Shown here in pieces: positions 26,932-35,976 of a DNA stretch of 64,000 bases. Source of the stretch: an uncultured Phycicoccus sp. GTDB lineage: Bacteria; Actinomycetota; Actinomycetes; Actinomycetales; Dermatophilaceae. The stretch is taken from assembly GCF_947495705.1 (NCBI RefSeq), contig NZ_CANLZR010000001.1, positions 620,001 through 684,000 on the forward strand, in the 5' to 3' direction. The stretch's first letter is position 1. The number at the start of each line of letters is the position of its first letter. The notes beneath the pieces are model-generated. The model saw nothing but the letters and a program-made list of their open reading frames with translations. It did no database searches and was not told the DNA's origin. The translations under genes were made by a program, and so were the position numbers.

Positions 26932-27636
26932 ATGGTGACGGCCATGGGGGCAGAGGCGAGCGCGGAAGGGCTTCCGGCGGAGCAGCGTGCCCGCGTGCTC
27001 ATAGATCGCCAGCTCGCGGATGCGGGCTGGGCCGTGCAAGACCGGAAGGACCCGAACCTCTTCGCCGGGCCTGGTGTCGCGGTCCGTGAGGTCGTCATGA
27101 AGCCCGGTCACGGCCGGGCGGACTACCTGCTCTACGTCGACCGTCGGGCCGTGGGGGTGATCGAGGCCAAGCCGCAGGGGACCACGCTGAGCGGTGTGGA
27201 GTGGCAGTCGGCGATGTACGCCGACGGGCTCCCGGACGCGATCGCGAAGCGGGCGGTCACCATCGAGGGCCGGTTGCCCTTCGTCGTGGAGGCCAACGGG
27301 TCCGAGACCCACTTCACCAACGGTTACGACCCTGATGCCCGCGCCCGTCGGTTGTTCTGCATCCCGCGGCCGGGGACCCTGGCGAAGGTCATCCGGGACG
27401 CGGAGACCGACCCGGAGCGCCCTACCTGGCGGGCCAAGGTCCGGGATCTGCCCGACCTGGAGACCACCGCTCTACGCCCGGCCCAGATCACTGCGATCGA
27501 GGGCATCGAACAGTCACTCGCCGAACAGCTCCCTCAGGTACAGGGTCACACTGCTGGCCGCTGGGGAGCCGGGAGCCGGAGGATTGTGAGTTATCAGATC
27601 TGGGCAAGTCGCTTCCAACCACTCGAACCCCATTGA
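26932..27636 (+). pseudogene. Truncated type I restriction subunit R (EcoEI-like N-terminal fragment)
   Basis: The frame begins at ATG 26932 or 26944 (MGAEASAEGLPAEQRARVLI). It carries an intact PD-(D/E)XK nuclease core, GRADYLLYVDRRAVGVIEAK, and the linker that normally leads into the helicase (TTALRPAQITAIEGIEQSLA). The homology stops at SLAE, exactly where the 77-bp repeat begins, and the next 37 codons read through the repeat. The Walker A and DEAD motor (about 600 residues) are missing, so it cannot translocate. It is a relic of a second type I system distinct from the intact one at 30-36 kb. Confidence 0.8.
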
Positions 27637-27924
27637 GCACACCACGGCAGTTCGGACGTGATCGTCGCCGGGTATTGCGGCGACAAGGTAGTCGGCTGCA
27701 TGTCGTAGGACCTGGAGTTCGAGGTCAGACTCCTGCACGCCCTCGGCATAGAGGGCGTTACGGAACTTCAACCTGAGGATGCTGCGCCCGGTCTTGAGCG
27801 GTAGGGCCTTCCTCACCAGGACAGGAGAGAAGTACGGGACGCATCTGCCGGAGTATCCGGGGATCATCTGCCAGCCGTACCAGCTATTCGGTTGCAAGGT
27901 TAGGCGCTGCGGTCCCAGCGTCAC
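27514..27924 (-). CDS. Hypothetical protein ending in the 77-bp repeat
   Basis: A 136-residue open frame from GTG 27922-27924 reading MTLGPQRLTLQPNSWYGWQM with protein-like composition up to FEWLEATCPDL; the last 25 residues are encoded by the repeat. It could be a real gene whose tail was replaced when the repeat arrived. No family is recognised and no good ribosome site is visible. Confidence 0.4.
   Translation of the reverse strand: MTLGPQRLTLQPNSWYGWQMIPGYSGRCVPYFSPVLVRKALPLKTGRSILRLKFRNALYAEGVQESDLELQVLRHAADYLVAAIPGDDHVRTAVVCSMGFEWLEATCPDLITHNPPAPGSPAASSVTLYLRELFGE
27515..27591 (+). repeat. 77-bp direct repeat, copy B
   Basis: This is the partner of copy A at 24509-24585. It starts at the truncation point of the HsdR fragment. 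In both copies the minus-strand frame encodes HNPPAPGSPAASSVTLYLRE, so the repeat may be a coding remnant. Confidence 0.8.
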
Positions 27925-28143
27925 AGCGCCCGTACTTCCGAGTGCAGAGTTGACGCGTGACCGACGCGCACGGTGAGTTCACCCATTTTGAGAGCCTACT
28001 CAATGTGCTTGTCGATCGGCTCGGAAATGCCCGACCCGGGGTGTCAAAGGGGTTGGCAGCCGAATCGCCTTGAAGCGACCCGGCTTCATGTACGCCAGGT
28101 TCCACTGAGGACCCTGGTGGACGTGGGCATCTCCGATCGTCGG

Positions 28144-28494
28144 CTAGCTCCAGTGGAGCTGGCCATAGACCCGGGCCCGCTCGGCCACGGGGTCACCGTC
28201 GAAGTCCTGCCCAACTTCTCCGGTCCGCTGACCCACGACAACGGCCGCTAGGGACGGTTCCCCACGTCGCTGACAGTCGACGGACAAGAGGTCCAGCATG
28301 CGGCCCATACCGTTGGGGGCCCAAGGCAGCTGCAGCCTGTCCTTGAGCTCGCCGTAGGTGACGGTCCCCGCGTCGGCAGCGACTTGAATCAATTCGTCCC
28401 GGATAGAAGGCAGGTAGTCGTAGGCATCCTGCGTCACACGAACGACGCGACCCTTCATGGGGATCTCTTCACCCAGCTTCAGCATGAGGCTCAT
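28144..28494 (-). CDS. Conserved small protein of unknown function
   Basis: A 116-residue protein from ATG 28494. The segment AGTVTYGELKDRLQLPWAPN, then MGRMLDLLSVDCQRRGEPSL and AAVVVGQRTGEVGQDF, resembles a small helical/beta domain seen in bacterial hypothetical proteins, where a Y-x-E-L-A-x-R core precedes a G-R-x-L-D-x-(I/V) helix and an AL-VV-x-R-x-T-G strand. The role is unknown. It is isolated within decayed island DNA. Confidence 0.6.
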   Translation of the reverse strand: MSLMLKLGEEIPMKGRVVRVTQDAYDYLPSIRDELIQVAADAGTVTYGELKDRLQLPWAPNGMGRMLDLLSVDCQRRGEPSLAAVVVGQRTGEVGQDFDGDPVAERARVYGQLHWS

Positions 28495-29033
28495 CCGATG
28501 ATCTTGGCAGGCCAGTGCGGGCTAGCGATGGGCCGAGACCGCCCAATCACGAGACGATATCGACGGGGCGGAGGTGGCCTTCAGCGGGGTCGAGCGGATC
28601 GCTGGACGAGGACCTCGGTCGGCGACACCACGACCAGGCGGCGGGCGTCCCCATCCGTAAAGGTTGCGAGCCGCCTCCCAGGCAAGTCCGGACGGGTAGA
28701 CGTGACCGTGCCGTTGCGTGGCGAGGATAAAGGGCGACGGACGCGAGGGGCTTGCCCCATTCTGGATGGGCCTCAAGTCGGGGCGGGCCAGTTTCTGGTG
28801 TACTTAGTGGTCAGTGCTCTCCTTGATTGATTCACGTCGATGCACGGGATGTCGCGACCAGAGACCGGCTCGACGTCGACTGGAACGGGCAGGCCGTCCT
28901 CCAGGGCGAGACCTACGTGGAGACCCTGAACCTCAGCAAGGCAGGCCCGATCGACCAGCTGTCGTGCGACTACGGCGGCCATCACCAAGGAGCAGGCGCA
29001 GTACGCCGCAGATCTTCGGCAAGTGAGGGACGG
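28495..29033. other. Stretch without a confident gene
   Basis: Several short overlapping frames exist on both strands without good start sites. Near the right end, two partial frames (VLQGETYVETLNLSKAGPID and ITKEQAQYAADLRQVRDG) look protein-like and may be the remains of a lost gene. No RNA gene or repeat was seen. Confidence 0.4.
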
Positions 29034-29480
29034 ATGAAGAAGTACCTGCCCATCGTCACCATCGCTGCGCTCGGCTTGGCCGGGTGCGGCGGAACCACCG
29101 AGGCCGCCGCGCCAGCGGCGACGGAGGAGTCGACCCCGACTCCGTCTGCCAGCGTGGACGCGGCGAAGAAGAAGGAGAAGCCGTCAGCCATAGACGACTA
29201 CCTCGACAGAGCCGACAAAGCTGCTGCCGAGGAGAAGCCGTCGGCCATAGACGACTACCTTGACGGTCTCGACGAGGCTGCTGCAGAGCCGTCGCCGATC
29301 TGGCGCTGCTCGTATTCGGTGACATACAACGACGACTGGCACGACGATGTCGTCTGCTCGAACGGCGCCGAAGAACACCGCCCCTACCTTCGTGAGTGGG
29401 ACGACTTCATCACTCAAGACGAGATCATGGAGTCGGCACGCGAGTATGAATGGCACCTCAACGGTGGGGAACCGGGCTAG
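29034..29480 (+). CDS. Lipoprotein with tandem internal repeat and DWHDD/REWDDF C-terminal domain
   Basis: A 148-residue lipoprotein from ATG 29034 after GAGGGA. The signal peptide MKKYLPIVTIAALGLAGCGG ends in a lipobox with the acylated Cys at about residue 18. A Thr/Pro/Ala linker is followed by two copies of EKPSAIDDYLD. The C-terminal domain, DDWHDDVVC then YLREWDDFITQDE, is shared with the lipoprotein at 44.6-45.2 kb on the same island. It should be attached to the outer face of the membrane. No characterised family is recognised; a surface role such as exclusion is speculation. Confidence 0.78.
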   Translation: MKKYLPIVTIAALGLAGCGGTTEAAAPAATEESTPTPSASVDAAKKKEKPSAIDDYLDRADKAAAEEKPSAIDDYLDGLDEAAAEPSPIWRCSYSVTYNDDWHDDVVCSNGAEEHRPYLREWDDFITQDEIMESAREYEWHLNGGEPG

Positions 29481-29498
29481 GGACGGCTCTAATGCGAC

Positions 29499-29774
29499 GC
29501 CCTGGGGTGGGCCATCACCACCGTCACTACGGTGTGCTATAGCGATCAGTACCTCGTCACGGCCGAGGTCGATTCATCGGCGTCGCGCTGATGCTCTCGG
29601 GGATCGCGCTCATCGGTGTCATCACTTCGACCTTCGCCTCCTGGCTGAAATCGAACGGGTCGAGGCGGTCGAGGAGGAGTCCCGGGCCGCCCCCGTGAGG
29701 GCATCCAAGTGCTGGCCGCCCAGCTTGCCGAGATCCGCGCAGTTATTAAGTCGACCGTCGCGCAGTTGGGGTGA
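29499..29774 (+). pseudogene. Decayed potassium/ion channel pore gene
   Basis: The translation shows WAITTVTTVCYSDQYLVTAE, then in another frame GRFIGVALMLSGIALIGVIT and a FASWL helix end, and finally VLAAQLAEIRAVIKSTVAQL before a stop. This is the pore loop, S6 helix and tail of a bacterial two- or six-TM K+ channel. The filter T-V-G-Y-G-D has become T-V-C-Y-S-D, and at least two frameshifts break the frame. Only the 3' third of a channel gene remains. Confidence 0.75.
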
Positions 29775-29873
29775 TCGAGGCCAAGCCGCCGATCATCACG
29801 CTGAGCGGGTTGGAGTGGCAAGCGGCGATGTAGGCGGATGGCCTCGCGCAGGCGACCGCGAAGCGGGCGGTGA
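29768..29873 (+). pseudogene. Short HsdR relic
   Basis: The frame VIEAKPPIITLSGLEWQAAM, then a stop, then ADGLAQATAKRAV matches the nuclease segment of the HsdR fragment at 27.15-27.27 kb (VIEAKPQGTTLSGVEWQSAM). About 105 bp remain, directly abutting the channel relic. It does not belong to the intact hsdR downstream. Confidence 0.75.
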
Positions 29874-29990
29874 GGTCGGCACGATGTGGGGTCGGGAGCT
29901 CCCGGCGCGTAGTACCGGGCTGGTCGGTGGGCGCGGATACGGTGAGCGTTGGCCGCTGCGCGTGCAGTCGGCTAAGTACGAGGAGACACG

Positions 29991-31559
29991 ATGACCCCCA
30001 CGACGAGCCAGGCGCAGCGCGCCGAGGTGCACAAGACCATCTGGCGCATCGCCAACGACCTGCGCGGCAGTGTGGACGGCTGGGACTTCAAGACCTACGT
30101 GTTGGGGTTTCTCTTCTACCGGTACATCTCGGAGAACTTGGCCTCTTACATCAGCGCCGGTGAGCACGAGGCCGGGGATGCGGCCTTCGACTACGCGCGC
30201 CTTCGCGACGAGCAGGCGGAGTTCGGCCGGGCCGAGACCGTCGCGGAGAAGGGCTTCTACATCCTGCCGTCGGAACTGTTTGCGAACGTCCGTCGGCGTG
30301 CTGCGCGAGACGCGAACCTCAACGAGACCCTCGAACGGGTGTTCCGCCACATCGAGGGCTCCGCCATGGGCACCGACAGCGAGGACGACCTCAAGGGCCT
30401 GTTCGACGACCTCGACGTCAACAGCAGCAAGCTCGGCCAGACCGTCGCCAAGCGTAACGAGAAGCTCGTCAAGCTGCTGGACGCGATCGGTGACCTGCCG
30501 CTGGGTGGCTTCCAGGACAACTCGATCGACCTCTTCGGGGACGCATACGAGTACCTGATGCAGATGTACGCCTCGCAGGCTGGTAAGTCCGGCGGCGAGT
30601 ACTACACCCCGCAGGAGGTCTCCGAGCTCCTGGCCCGGATCACCGTGGTCGGCAAGACCAGCGTGAATAAGGTGTACGACCCAGCCTGCGGCTCCGGGTC
30701 GCTCCTGCTGAAGTTCGCCAAGGTGCTCGGCAAGGAGAACGTCCGGCAGGGGTTCTACGGGCAGGAGATCAACCTGACCACCTATAACCTGGCGCGGATC
30801 AACATGTTCCTCCACGACGTGAACTACGAGCAGTTCAACCTCGCTCACGGCGACACCTTGATCGACCCCGCGCATTGGGACGACGAGCCGTTCGAGGCGA
30901 TCGTGTCCAACCCGCCTTACTCCATCAAATGGGACGGTGACGCTAACCCGCTGCTCATCAACGACCCCCGCTACTCACCGGCAGGAGTGCTCGCGCCCAA
31001 GTCCAAGGCCGACCTGGCTTTCACAATGCATATGCTGTCCTGGCTCGCCGTCAACGGCACGGCCGCGATCGTCGAGTTCCCTGGTGTGCTCTACCGCGGC
31101 GGCGCGGAGCAGAAGATCCGGCAGTACCTCATCGACAACAACTACGTCGACACCGTCATTCAGCTCCCGCCGGACCTGTTCTTCGGCACCACCATCGCGA
31201 CCTGCATCATCGTGCTGAAGAAGTCCAAGTCCGACAACGCCGTGCTGTTCATCGACGCGTCCGCCCAGTTCACGCGGGTCGGCAATAAGAACAAGCTCGA
31301 CGAGCCGCACCTCAACGCCATCCTCGACGCGTTCATCGCCCGGATCGACACCGACCACTTCACAAAGGTGGTCCCCAACGACGAGATCGCCATCAACGGC
31401 TACAACATCGCCGTCTCCTCCTACGTCGAGCAGCAAGACACGCGCGAGAGCGTCGACATCACCGCCCTCAACGCCGAGATCGCACGCATCGTCGCCCGCC
31501 AGCAGGAATTGCGCACCGCCATCGACGCCATCGTCGCCGACCTCGAGGGCGCGCAGTGA
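29991..31559 (+). CDS. hsdM: Type I restriction-modification system DNA methyltransferase subunit
   Basis: A 522-residue N6-adenine methyltransferase. The HsdM N-terminal helical domain (KTIWRIANDLRGSVDGWDFK) is followed by GGEYYTPQEVSELLARI, motif I DPACGSGSLLLKF (about residue 226) and the catalytic motif IV SNPPYS. It is full-length with ATG 29991 after GAGGAG. HsdM with HsdS methylates the target adenines and with HsdR forms the restriction complex. The stop overlaps hsdS by 4 bp (GTGA). It is the first gene of a compact hsdM-hsdS-hsdR operon. Confidence 0.95.
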   Translation: MTPTTSQAQRAEVHKTIWRIANDLRGSVDGWDFKTYVLGFLFYRYISENLASYISAGEHEAGDAAFDYARLRDEQAEFGRAETVAEKGFYILPSELFANVRRRAARDANLNETLERVFRHIEGSAMGTDSEDDLKGLFDDLDVNSSKLGQTVAKRNEKLVKLLDAIGDLPLGGFQDNSIDLFGDAYEYLMQMYASQAGKSGGEYYTPQEVSELLARITVVGKTSVNKVYDPACGSGSLLLKFAKVLGKENVRQGFYGQEINLTTYNLARINMFLHDVNYEQFNLAHGDTLIDPAHWDDEPFEAIVSNPPYSIKWDGDANPLLINDPRYSPAGVLAPKSKADLAFTMHMLSWLAVNGTAAIVEFPGVLYRGGAEQKIRQYLIDNNYVDTVIQLPPDLFFGTTIATCIIVLKKSKSDNAVLFIDASAQFTRVGNKNKLDEPHLNAILDAFIARIDTDHFTKVVPNDEIAINGYNIAVSSYVEQQDTRESVDITALNAEIARIVARQQELRTAIDAIVADLEGAQ

Positions 31560-32797
31560 GCGGCATCGACGACCTTGTCAGCGATGTCTGTCCTGATGGC
31601 GTTGTACACCTCCCGCTGGGTGAAGTGGGGCGTTTCGCGCGCGGGCGTCGCTTCACCAAGCAGGACCTTGTCGACGATGGCATTCCCGCCATGCACTACG
31701 GCGAGATTTACACCGGCTACGGACTGTCGGCAGCCGATCCGTTGTCCCAGGTAAGGGGCGACCTCGCACCGCATCTTCGCTTCGCCCTGCCAGGCGACGT
31801 CGTCATTGCAGCCGTCGGCGAGACGGTCAAAGACGTCGGTTGGGGGGTCGCGTGGCTCGGGACTACGCCCATCGCAATCCATGACGACTGCTTCGGCTTT
31901 CGCTCGAGCGCGCTCGACCCGAAGTTCGTCGCCTACTACCTCCGGACAAACGCGCTCAACGCTGAGAAGGCGAAGTACGTGGCGCGCGCCAAAGTCAAGC
32001 GGCTGTCCGGCGAGGGTCTGAGCAAGCTGACCATCCCGGTCCCCCCGCTTGAGGTGCAGCGGGAGATCGTGCGGATCCTCGACACGTTCACGGAGCTGGA
32101 GGCGGAGCTGGAGGCGGAGCTGGAGGCGGAGCTGGAGGCGCGCCAGCTCCAGTACCAGCACTACCAGGAGGTCCTGCTCAATCTAGTGGATGCACCGTTG
32201 GCCGATGTCGCGAGCCTTGGTCGGTGGCAAGGAGGGATGACACCTTCGAAGGCCAACCCCAACTACTGGGACTCGGGGGAAGTGCCGTGGCTAGCTTCCA
32301 TGGACGTGAGCGATTCCAGGACCGATCAGATTCGAGGGCGGGTCACGGCTCTTGCACTCGCCGAGACCTCCCTCAAGGTCGTACCTGCCCCATCGGTCGC
32401 TGTCGTCATGAGATCGAACATCTTGCGACGAAGACTGCCTATCAGCTTCGTCAACGTTGACACCACGGTCAATCAGGATGTGCGTGCACTCCTGCCACGT
32501 GCCGGAGTCGACGTGTCCTACGTCTACCAAGCGCTCCGCTCTGCCAGTGAAAGCATTCGGGCGAGCTGCGTGCGCACGGACGGTTCGATGGCTGCGCTCG
32601 ACACCGAGAGCTTCCTTTCGTGGCAGATTCCCCTTCCGTCGCTGAACGAACAGCGGAGGATCGCTGCGCAGCTCGCGAACTTCGATGCGATCGTCAACGA
32701 CCTCTCGGTCGGCCTCCCAGCCGAACTCGTCGCTCGCCGAAGGCAGTACGAGTACTACCGGGATCGGTTGTTGACGTTCAAGGAGCTCAGGGCGTGA
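31556..32797 (+). CDS. hsdS: Type I restriction-modification specificity subunit
   Basis: A 413-residue protein starting at GTG 31556 with a 4-bp overlap to hsdM. Two target-recognition domains are separated by the central conserved helix RILDTFTELEAELEAELEAE, then QLQYQHYQEVLL, and the second half ends LNEQRRIAAQLANFDAI and RQYEYYRDRLL. Each TRD reads one half of a bipartite DNA target. The central helix contains four tandem LEAE-type repeats (four perfect 12-bp units), like the TAEL repeats of EcoR124-family HsdS whose number sets the target spacer. The next gene overlaps by 4 bp. Confidence 0.93.
   Translation: MSGIDDLVSDVCPDGVVHLPLGEVGRFARGRRFTKQDLVDDGIPAMHYGEIYTGYGLSAADPLSQVRGDLAPHLRFALPGDVVIAAVGETVKDVGWGVAWLGTTPIAIHDDCFGFRSSALDPKFVAYYLRTNALNAEKAKYVARAKVKRLSGEGLSKLTIPVPPLEVQREIVRILDTFTELEAELEAELEAELEARQLQYQHYQEVLLNLVDAPLADVASLGRWQGGMTPSKANPNYWDSGEVPWLASMDVSDSRTDQIRGRVTALALAETSLKVVPAPSVAVVMRSNILRRRLPISFVNVDTTVNQDVRALLPRAGVDVSYVYQALRSASESIRASCVRTDGSMAALDTESFLSWQIPLPSLNEQRRIAAQLANFDAIVNDLSVGLPAELVARRRQYEYYRDRLLTFKELRA
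32093..32140 (+). repeat. Four perfect 12-bp tandem repeats inside hsdS
   Basis: The unit GAGCTGGAGGCG is repeated four times without mismatch and encodes ELEA units in the long helix between the two recognition domains. Because the unit is a multiple of three, slippage would keep the frame and only lengthen or shorten the helix. Confidence 0.95.
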
Positions 32798-35700
32798 GCA
32801 AAGGTATGCCGCGCAAGTTTGAGCCGATCGCGGTTTCGAGCGAGTCGACCGTTGTCGCGGAGTATGTGCCGGATCCGGTGACGGCTGCGGCGTATCAGTC
32901 GGAGGCGGAGCTTGAACGGGAGCTGATCGGGCTGCTGGAGTCGCAGGCGTACGAGTACCTCGCGATCACCTCGGAGGACGCGCTGGTGGAGAACCTGCGC
33001 GCCCAGCTCGAGGCGCTCAACGAGATCAGGTTCTCCGACGCGGAGTGGGGTCGCTTCTTCAGCGAGCGGATCGCGGGGGCGAACGACGGGATCGTTGAGA
33101 AGACGCTTCGGCTGCATGAGGACCACGTGCAGCTGCTCAAGCGCGACGATAACTCGACGAAGAACGTCTTGCTGATCGACAAGCAGCACATCCACAACAA
33201 CCGGCTGCAGGTGCTCAACCAGTACGAGGTCGGCCACGGCGACGGCGGCGGGAGGTACGCCAACCGGTACGACGTGACGATTTTGGTCAACGGGCTGCCG
33301 ATGGTGCACGTCGAGCTCAAGCGGCGGGGAGTGGACATCCGTGAGGCGTTCAACCAGATCGACCGCTACCAGCGGGACAGCTTCTGGGCGGGCTCGGGGC
33401 TGTTCGAGTACGTGCAGCTGTTCGTCATCTCCAACGGCACACAGACCAAGTACTACTCGAACACCACCCGCCGCCAGCACCTGGCCGACGCGTCCGGCTC
33501 GAAACGGACGCGAAAGACGTCCAACTCGTTCGAGTTCACCTCGTGGTGGGCCGACGCGTCGAACAAGCCCATCCAGGACCTCACAGCCTTCGCGCGGACG
33601 TTCTTCGCCAAGCACACCCTGCTGAACATCCTGACGAAGTACTGCGTGCTGACCGCGGACCGGATGCTGCTGGTCATGCGGCCCTACCAGATCGTCGCGA
33701 CCGAGCGGATCCTGTCGAAGATCGAGATCTCCACCAACTACAAGACGCTCGGCACCGTCGCTGCAGGGGGGTACGTGTGGCACACGACCGGCTCCGGCAA
33801 GACGCTCACCTCGTTCAAGGCCGCCCAGCTCGCCTCCGCAATGCCGTCGGTCGACAAGGTGCTGTTCGTCGTGGACCGCAAAGACCTCGACTACCAGACC
33901 ATGCGCGAGTACGACCGGTTCGAGAAGGGCGCGGCCAACTCGAACACCTCCACGGCCGTGCTGAAGAAGCAGCTCGAGGACCCGAGCGCGCGGATCATCA
34001 TCACCACGATCCAGAAGCTCTCAACCTTCATCAACGCGAACCGGGGGCACGCGATCTACTCCGGGCACGTCGTGCTGATCTTCGACGAGTGCCACCGCTC
34101 ACAGTTCGGGGACATGCACACCGCGATCACCAAGGCGTTCAAGCGGTACAACCTGTTCGGCTTCACCGGGACGCCGATCTTCGCCGCCAACTCCTCCTCC
34201 GGCGGGAACGTGCAGCTCAAGACGACCGAGCAGGCGTTCGGCGACAAGCTGCACACCTACACAATCGTCGACGCGATCACCGACCGGAACGTGCTGCCGT
34301 TCCGTATCGACTACGTCAACACGGTCCGCGTGGGCGCTGTCGTTGACAAGCAGGTCTCCGCGATCGACACCGAGAAGGCGCTGCTGTCCAGCCAGCGGGT
34401 CAGCCAGGTCGTCGCCTACACCCTCGAGCACTTCGACCAGAAGACCCGCCGCGGTCAGGGGTACGCGCTGGGCGACAAGCGGGTGCGGGGCTTCAACGCG
34501 TTGTTCGCGACCGCGTCGATAGAGGCGGCGCGCACCTACTACAACCACTTCCAGCTGCAGCAGGCTGACCTTCCGCCGGACAGGCAGCTCAAGGTGGGGC
34601 TGATCTACTCCTACGGGGCCAACGAGCCCGTCGAGGACGGTGCCCTCGACGACGAGGGTTTCGACACCGGGGGCCTGTCGCAGGACGCCCGCTCGTTCCT
34701 TGAGGACGCGATCCAGGACTACAACGAAGCCTTCGGCACCTCGTTCGACACCAGCGCCGACCGGTTCCAGAACTACTACAAGGACCTGTCGCTGCGGCTG
34801 AAGAACAGGGAGATCGACCTGGTCATCGTGGTCAACATGTTCCTCACCGGGTTCGACGCGACCACGCTGAACACGCTGTTCGTCGACAAGAACCTGCGCG
34901 CGCACGGACTGATCCAGGCTTACTCGCGCACCAACCGGATCCTGAACTCGGTCAAGACCTACGGCAACATCGTCTCGTTCCGCGACCTCGAGGACGCGAC
35001 CAACGACGCCATCGCCCTGTTCGGCAACAAGGACGCCAAGGGCGTCGTGCTGCTCAAGCCGTACGCCCAGTACTACGGCGACTACGCCGAGAAGGTCACC
35101 GAGCTGCTCGACCGGTTCCCGCTGGGGCAGGCGATCGTGGGGGAGGCCGCCCAGAAGGCGTTCATCAAGCTGTTCGGCGAGATCCTCAAGCTGCAGAACA
35201 TCCTGACCTCGTTCGACGACTTCACCGGACACGAGATCCTCACCCCCCGGCAGAGCCAGGACTACCGCAGCGTCTACCTCGACCTGTACGCCGAGTTCCG
35301 GAAGGCCAAGGACGCGGACAAGGAGTCGATCACCGACGACGTCGTCTTCGAGATCGAGCTGATCAAGCAGGTCGAGATCAACGTCGACTACATCCTGATG
35401 CTCGTCCAGCGCTACCGGGACACCCACGGCGACGGTGAGGACACAGAGATCCGTGCCGAGATCACCCGTGCCGTCGACTCCTCGCCCACTCTGCGCAACA
35501 AGAAGGACCTCATCGAGGACTTCGTCGACTCGATCACCACGGACGGCGAGATCGACACCGAGTGGCGCGCCTTCATCGAGGCGAGGCGTTCGGCTGAACT
35601 CGAGGCCATCGTCGCGGGTGAAAACCTGCGTCCCGACGAGACTGAACGATTCGTGGCCGCAGCCTTCCGCGACGGCTCGATCCCCAGGACCGGCACCGCG

Positions 35701-35841
35701 GTCACCCGGATCCTGCCGCCGGTCTCCCGGTTCGCTCCTGGGGGCGACCACGGGGAGAAGAAGCAGCGGGTCCTCGACAAGCTCGCGGCGTTCTTCGACA
35801 GGTACTTCGGGCTCAGCGGCGGCGTGAACGCGCGCGAGTAG
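32794..35841 (+). CDS. hsdR: Type I restriction enzyme subunit R (EcoR124-like)
   Basis: A 1015-residue motor and nuclease subunit. GTG 32794 overlaps the hsdS stop and is preferred over the long upstream frame, which is a shadow of hsdS. The nuclease core is RYDVTILVNGLPMVHVELKR (D and E-x-K, about residues 160-175). The helicase has HTTGSGKTLTSFKAAQL (Walker A, about 330), FDECHRSQFGDMH (motif II, about 430), FTGTPIF and a DLVIVVNMFLTGFDATTLNT motif V region. All motifs look intact, so the system is probably active. Confidence 0.94.
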   Translation: MSKGMPRKFEPIAVSSESTVVAEYVPDPVTAAAYQSEAELERELIGLLESQAYEYLAITSEDALVENLRAQLEALNEIRFSDAEWGRFFSERIAGANDGIVEKTLRLHEDHVQLLKRDDNSTKNVLLIDKQHIHNNRLQVLNQYEVGHGDGGGRYANRYDVTILVNGLPMVHVELKRRGVDIREAFNQIDRYQRDSFWAGSGLFEYVQLFVISNGTQTKYYSNTTRRQHLADASGSKRTRKTSNSFEFTSWWADASNKPIQDLTAFARTFFAKHTLLNILTKYCVLTADRMLLVMRPYQIVATERILSKIEISTNYKTLGTVAAGGYVWHTTGSGKTLTSFKAAQLASAMPSVDKVLFVVDRKDLDYQTMREYDRFEKGAANSNTSTAVLKKQLEDPSARIIITTIQKLSTFINANRGHAIYSGHVVLIFDECHRSQFGDMHTAITKAFKRYNLFGFTGTPIFAANSSSGGNVQLKTTEQAFGDKLHTYTIVDAITDRNVLPFRIDYVNTVRVGAVVDKQVSAIDTEKALLSSQRVSQVVAYTLEHFDQKTRRGQGYALGDKRVRGFNALFATASIEAARTYYNHFQLQQADLPPDRQLKVGLIYSYGANEPVEDGALDDEGFDTGGLSQDARSFLEDAIQDYNEAFGTSFDTSADRFQNYYKDLSLRLKNREIDLVIVVNMFLTGFDATTLNTLFVDKNLRAHGLIQAYSRTNRILNSVKTYGNIVSFRDLEDATNDAIALFGNKDAKGVVLLKPYAQYYGDYAEKVTELLDRFPLGQAIVGEAAQKAFIKLFGEILKLQNILTSFDDFTGHEILTPRQSQDYRSVYLDLYAEFRKAKDADKESITDDVVFEIELIKQVEINVDYILMLVQRYRDTHGDGEDTEIRAEITRAVDSSPTLRNKKDLIEDFVDSITTDGEIDTEWRAFIEARRSAELEAIVAGENLRPDETERFVAAAFRDGSIPRTGTAVTRILPPVSRFAPGGDHGEKKQRVLDKLAAFFDRYFGLSGGVNARE

Positions 35842-35927
35842 TCCTGGACGGCGGGTCGTCAGTTCCAGGCCCGGCGGCGCGTTAGACGCCCGTGAGATCG
35901 GCTGCATCGATGCTGGTCAGGGGGTCC

Positions 35928-35950
35928 GCATCGGATACCGGATCCGATGC
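35928..35950. repeat. 23-bp palindromic repeat, left copy, between hsdR and the NACHT gene
   Basis: GCATCGGAT-ACCGG-ATCCGATGC is a perfect 9-bp inverted repeat around a 5-nt centre. A copy with 20 of 23 identical bases lies at 40002-40024, on the far side of the EEP nuclease gene. It is between convergent genes, so it could also act as a bidirectional terminator. Confidence 0.75.
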
Positions 35951-35976
35951 AGGACGAACTAAAGGATCAGCACGCC

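Noticed and set aside
24509-27591. Transposon ends or group II intron for the 77-bp repeats
   Set aside because: There is no transposase, reverse transcriptase, terminal inverted repeat or target duplication between the copies.
32093-32140. CRISPR or microsatellite-like array
   Set aside because: The 12-bp units are in frame in the hsdS central helix and have no spacers.
35842-35976. Retron or small RNA gene between hsdR and the NACHT gene
   Set aside because: There is no reverse transcriptase nearby, and the only structure is the 23-bp palindrome.
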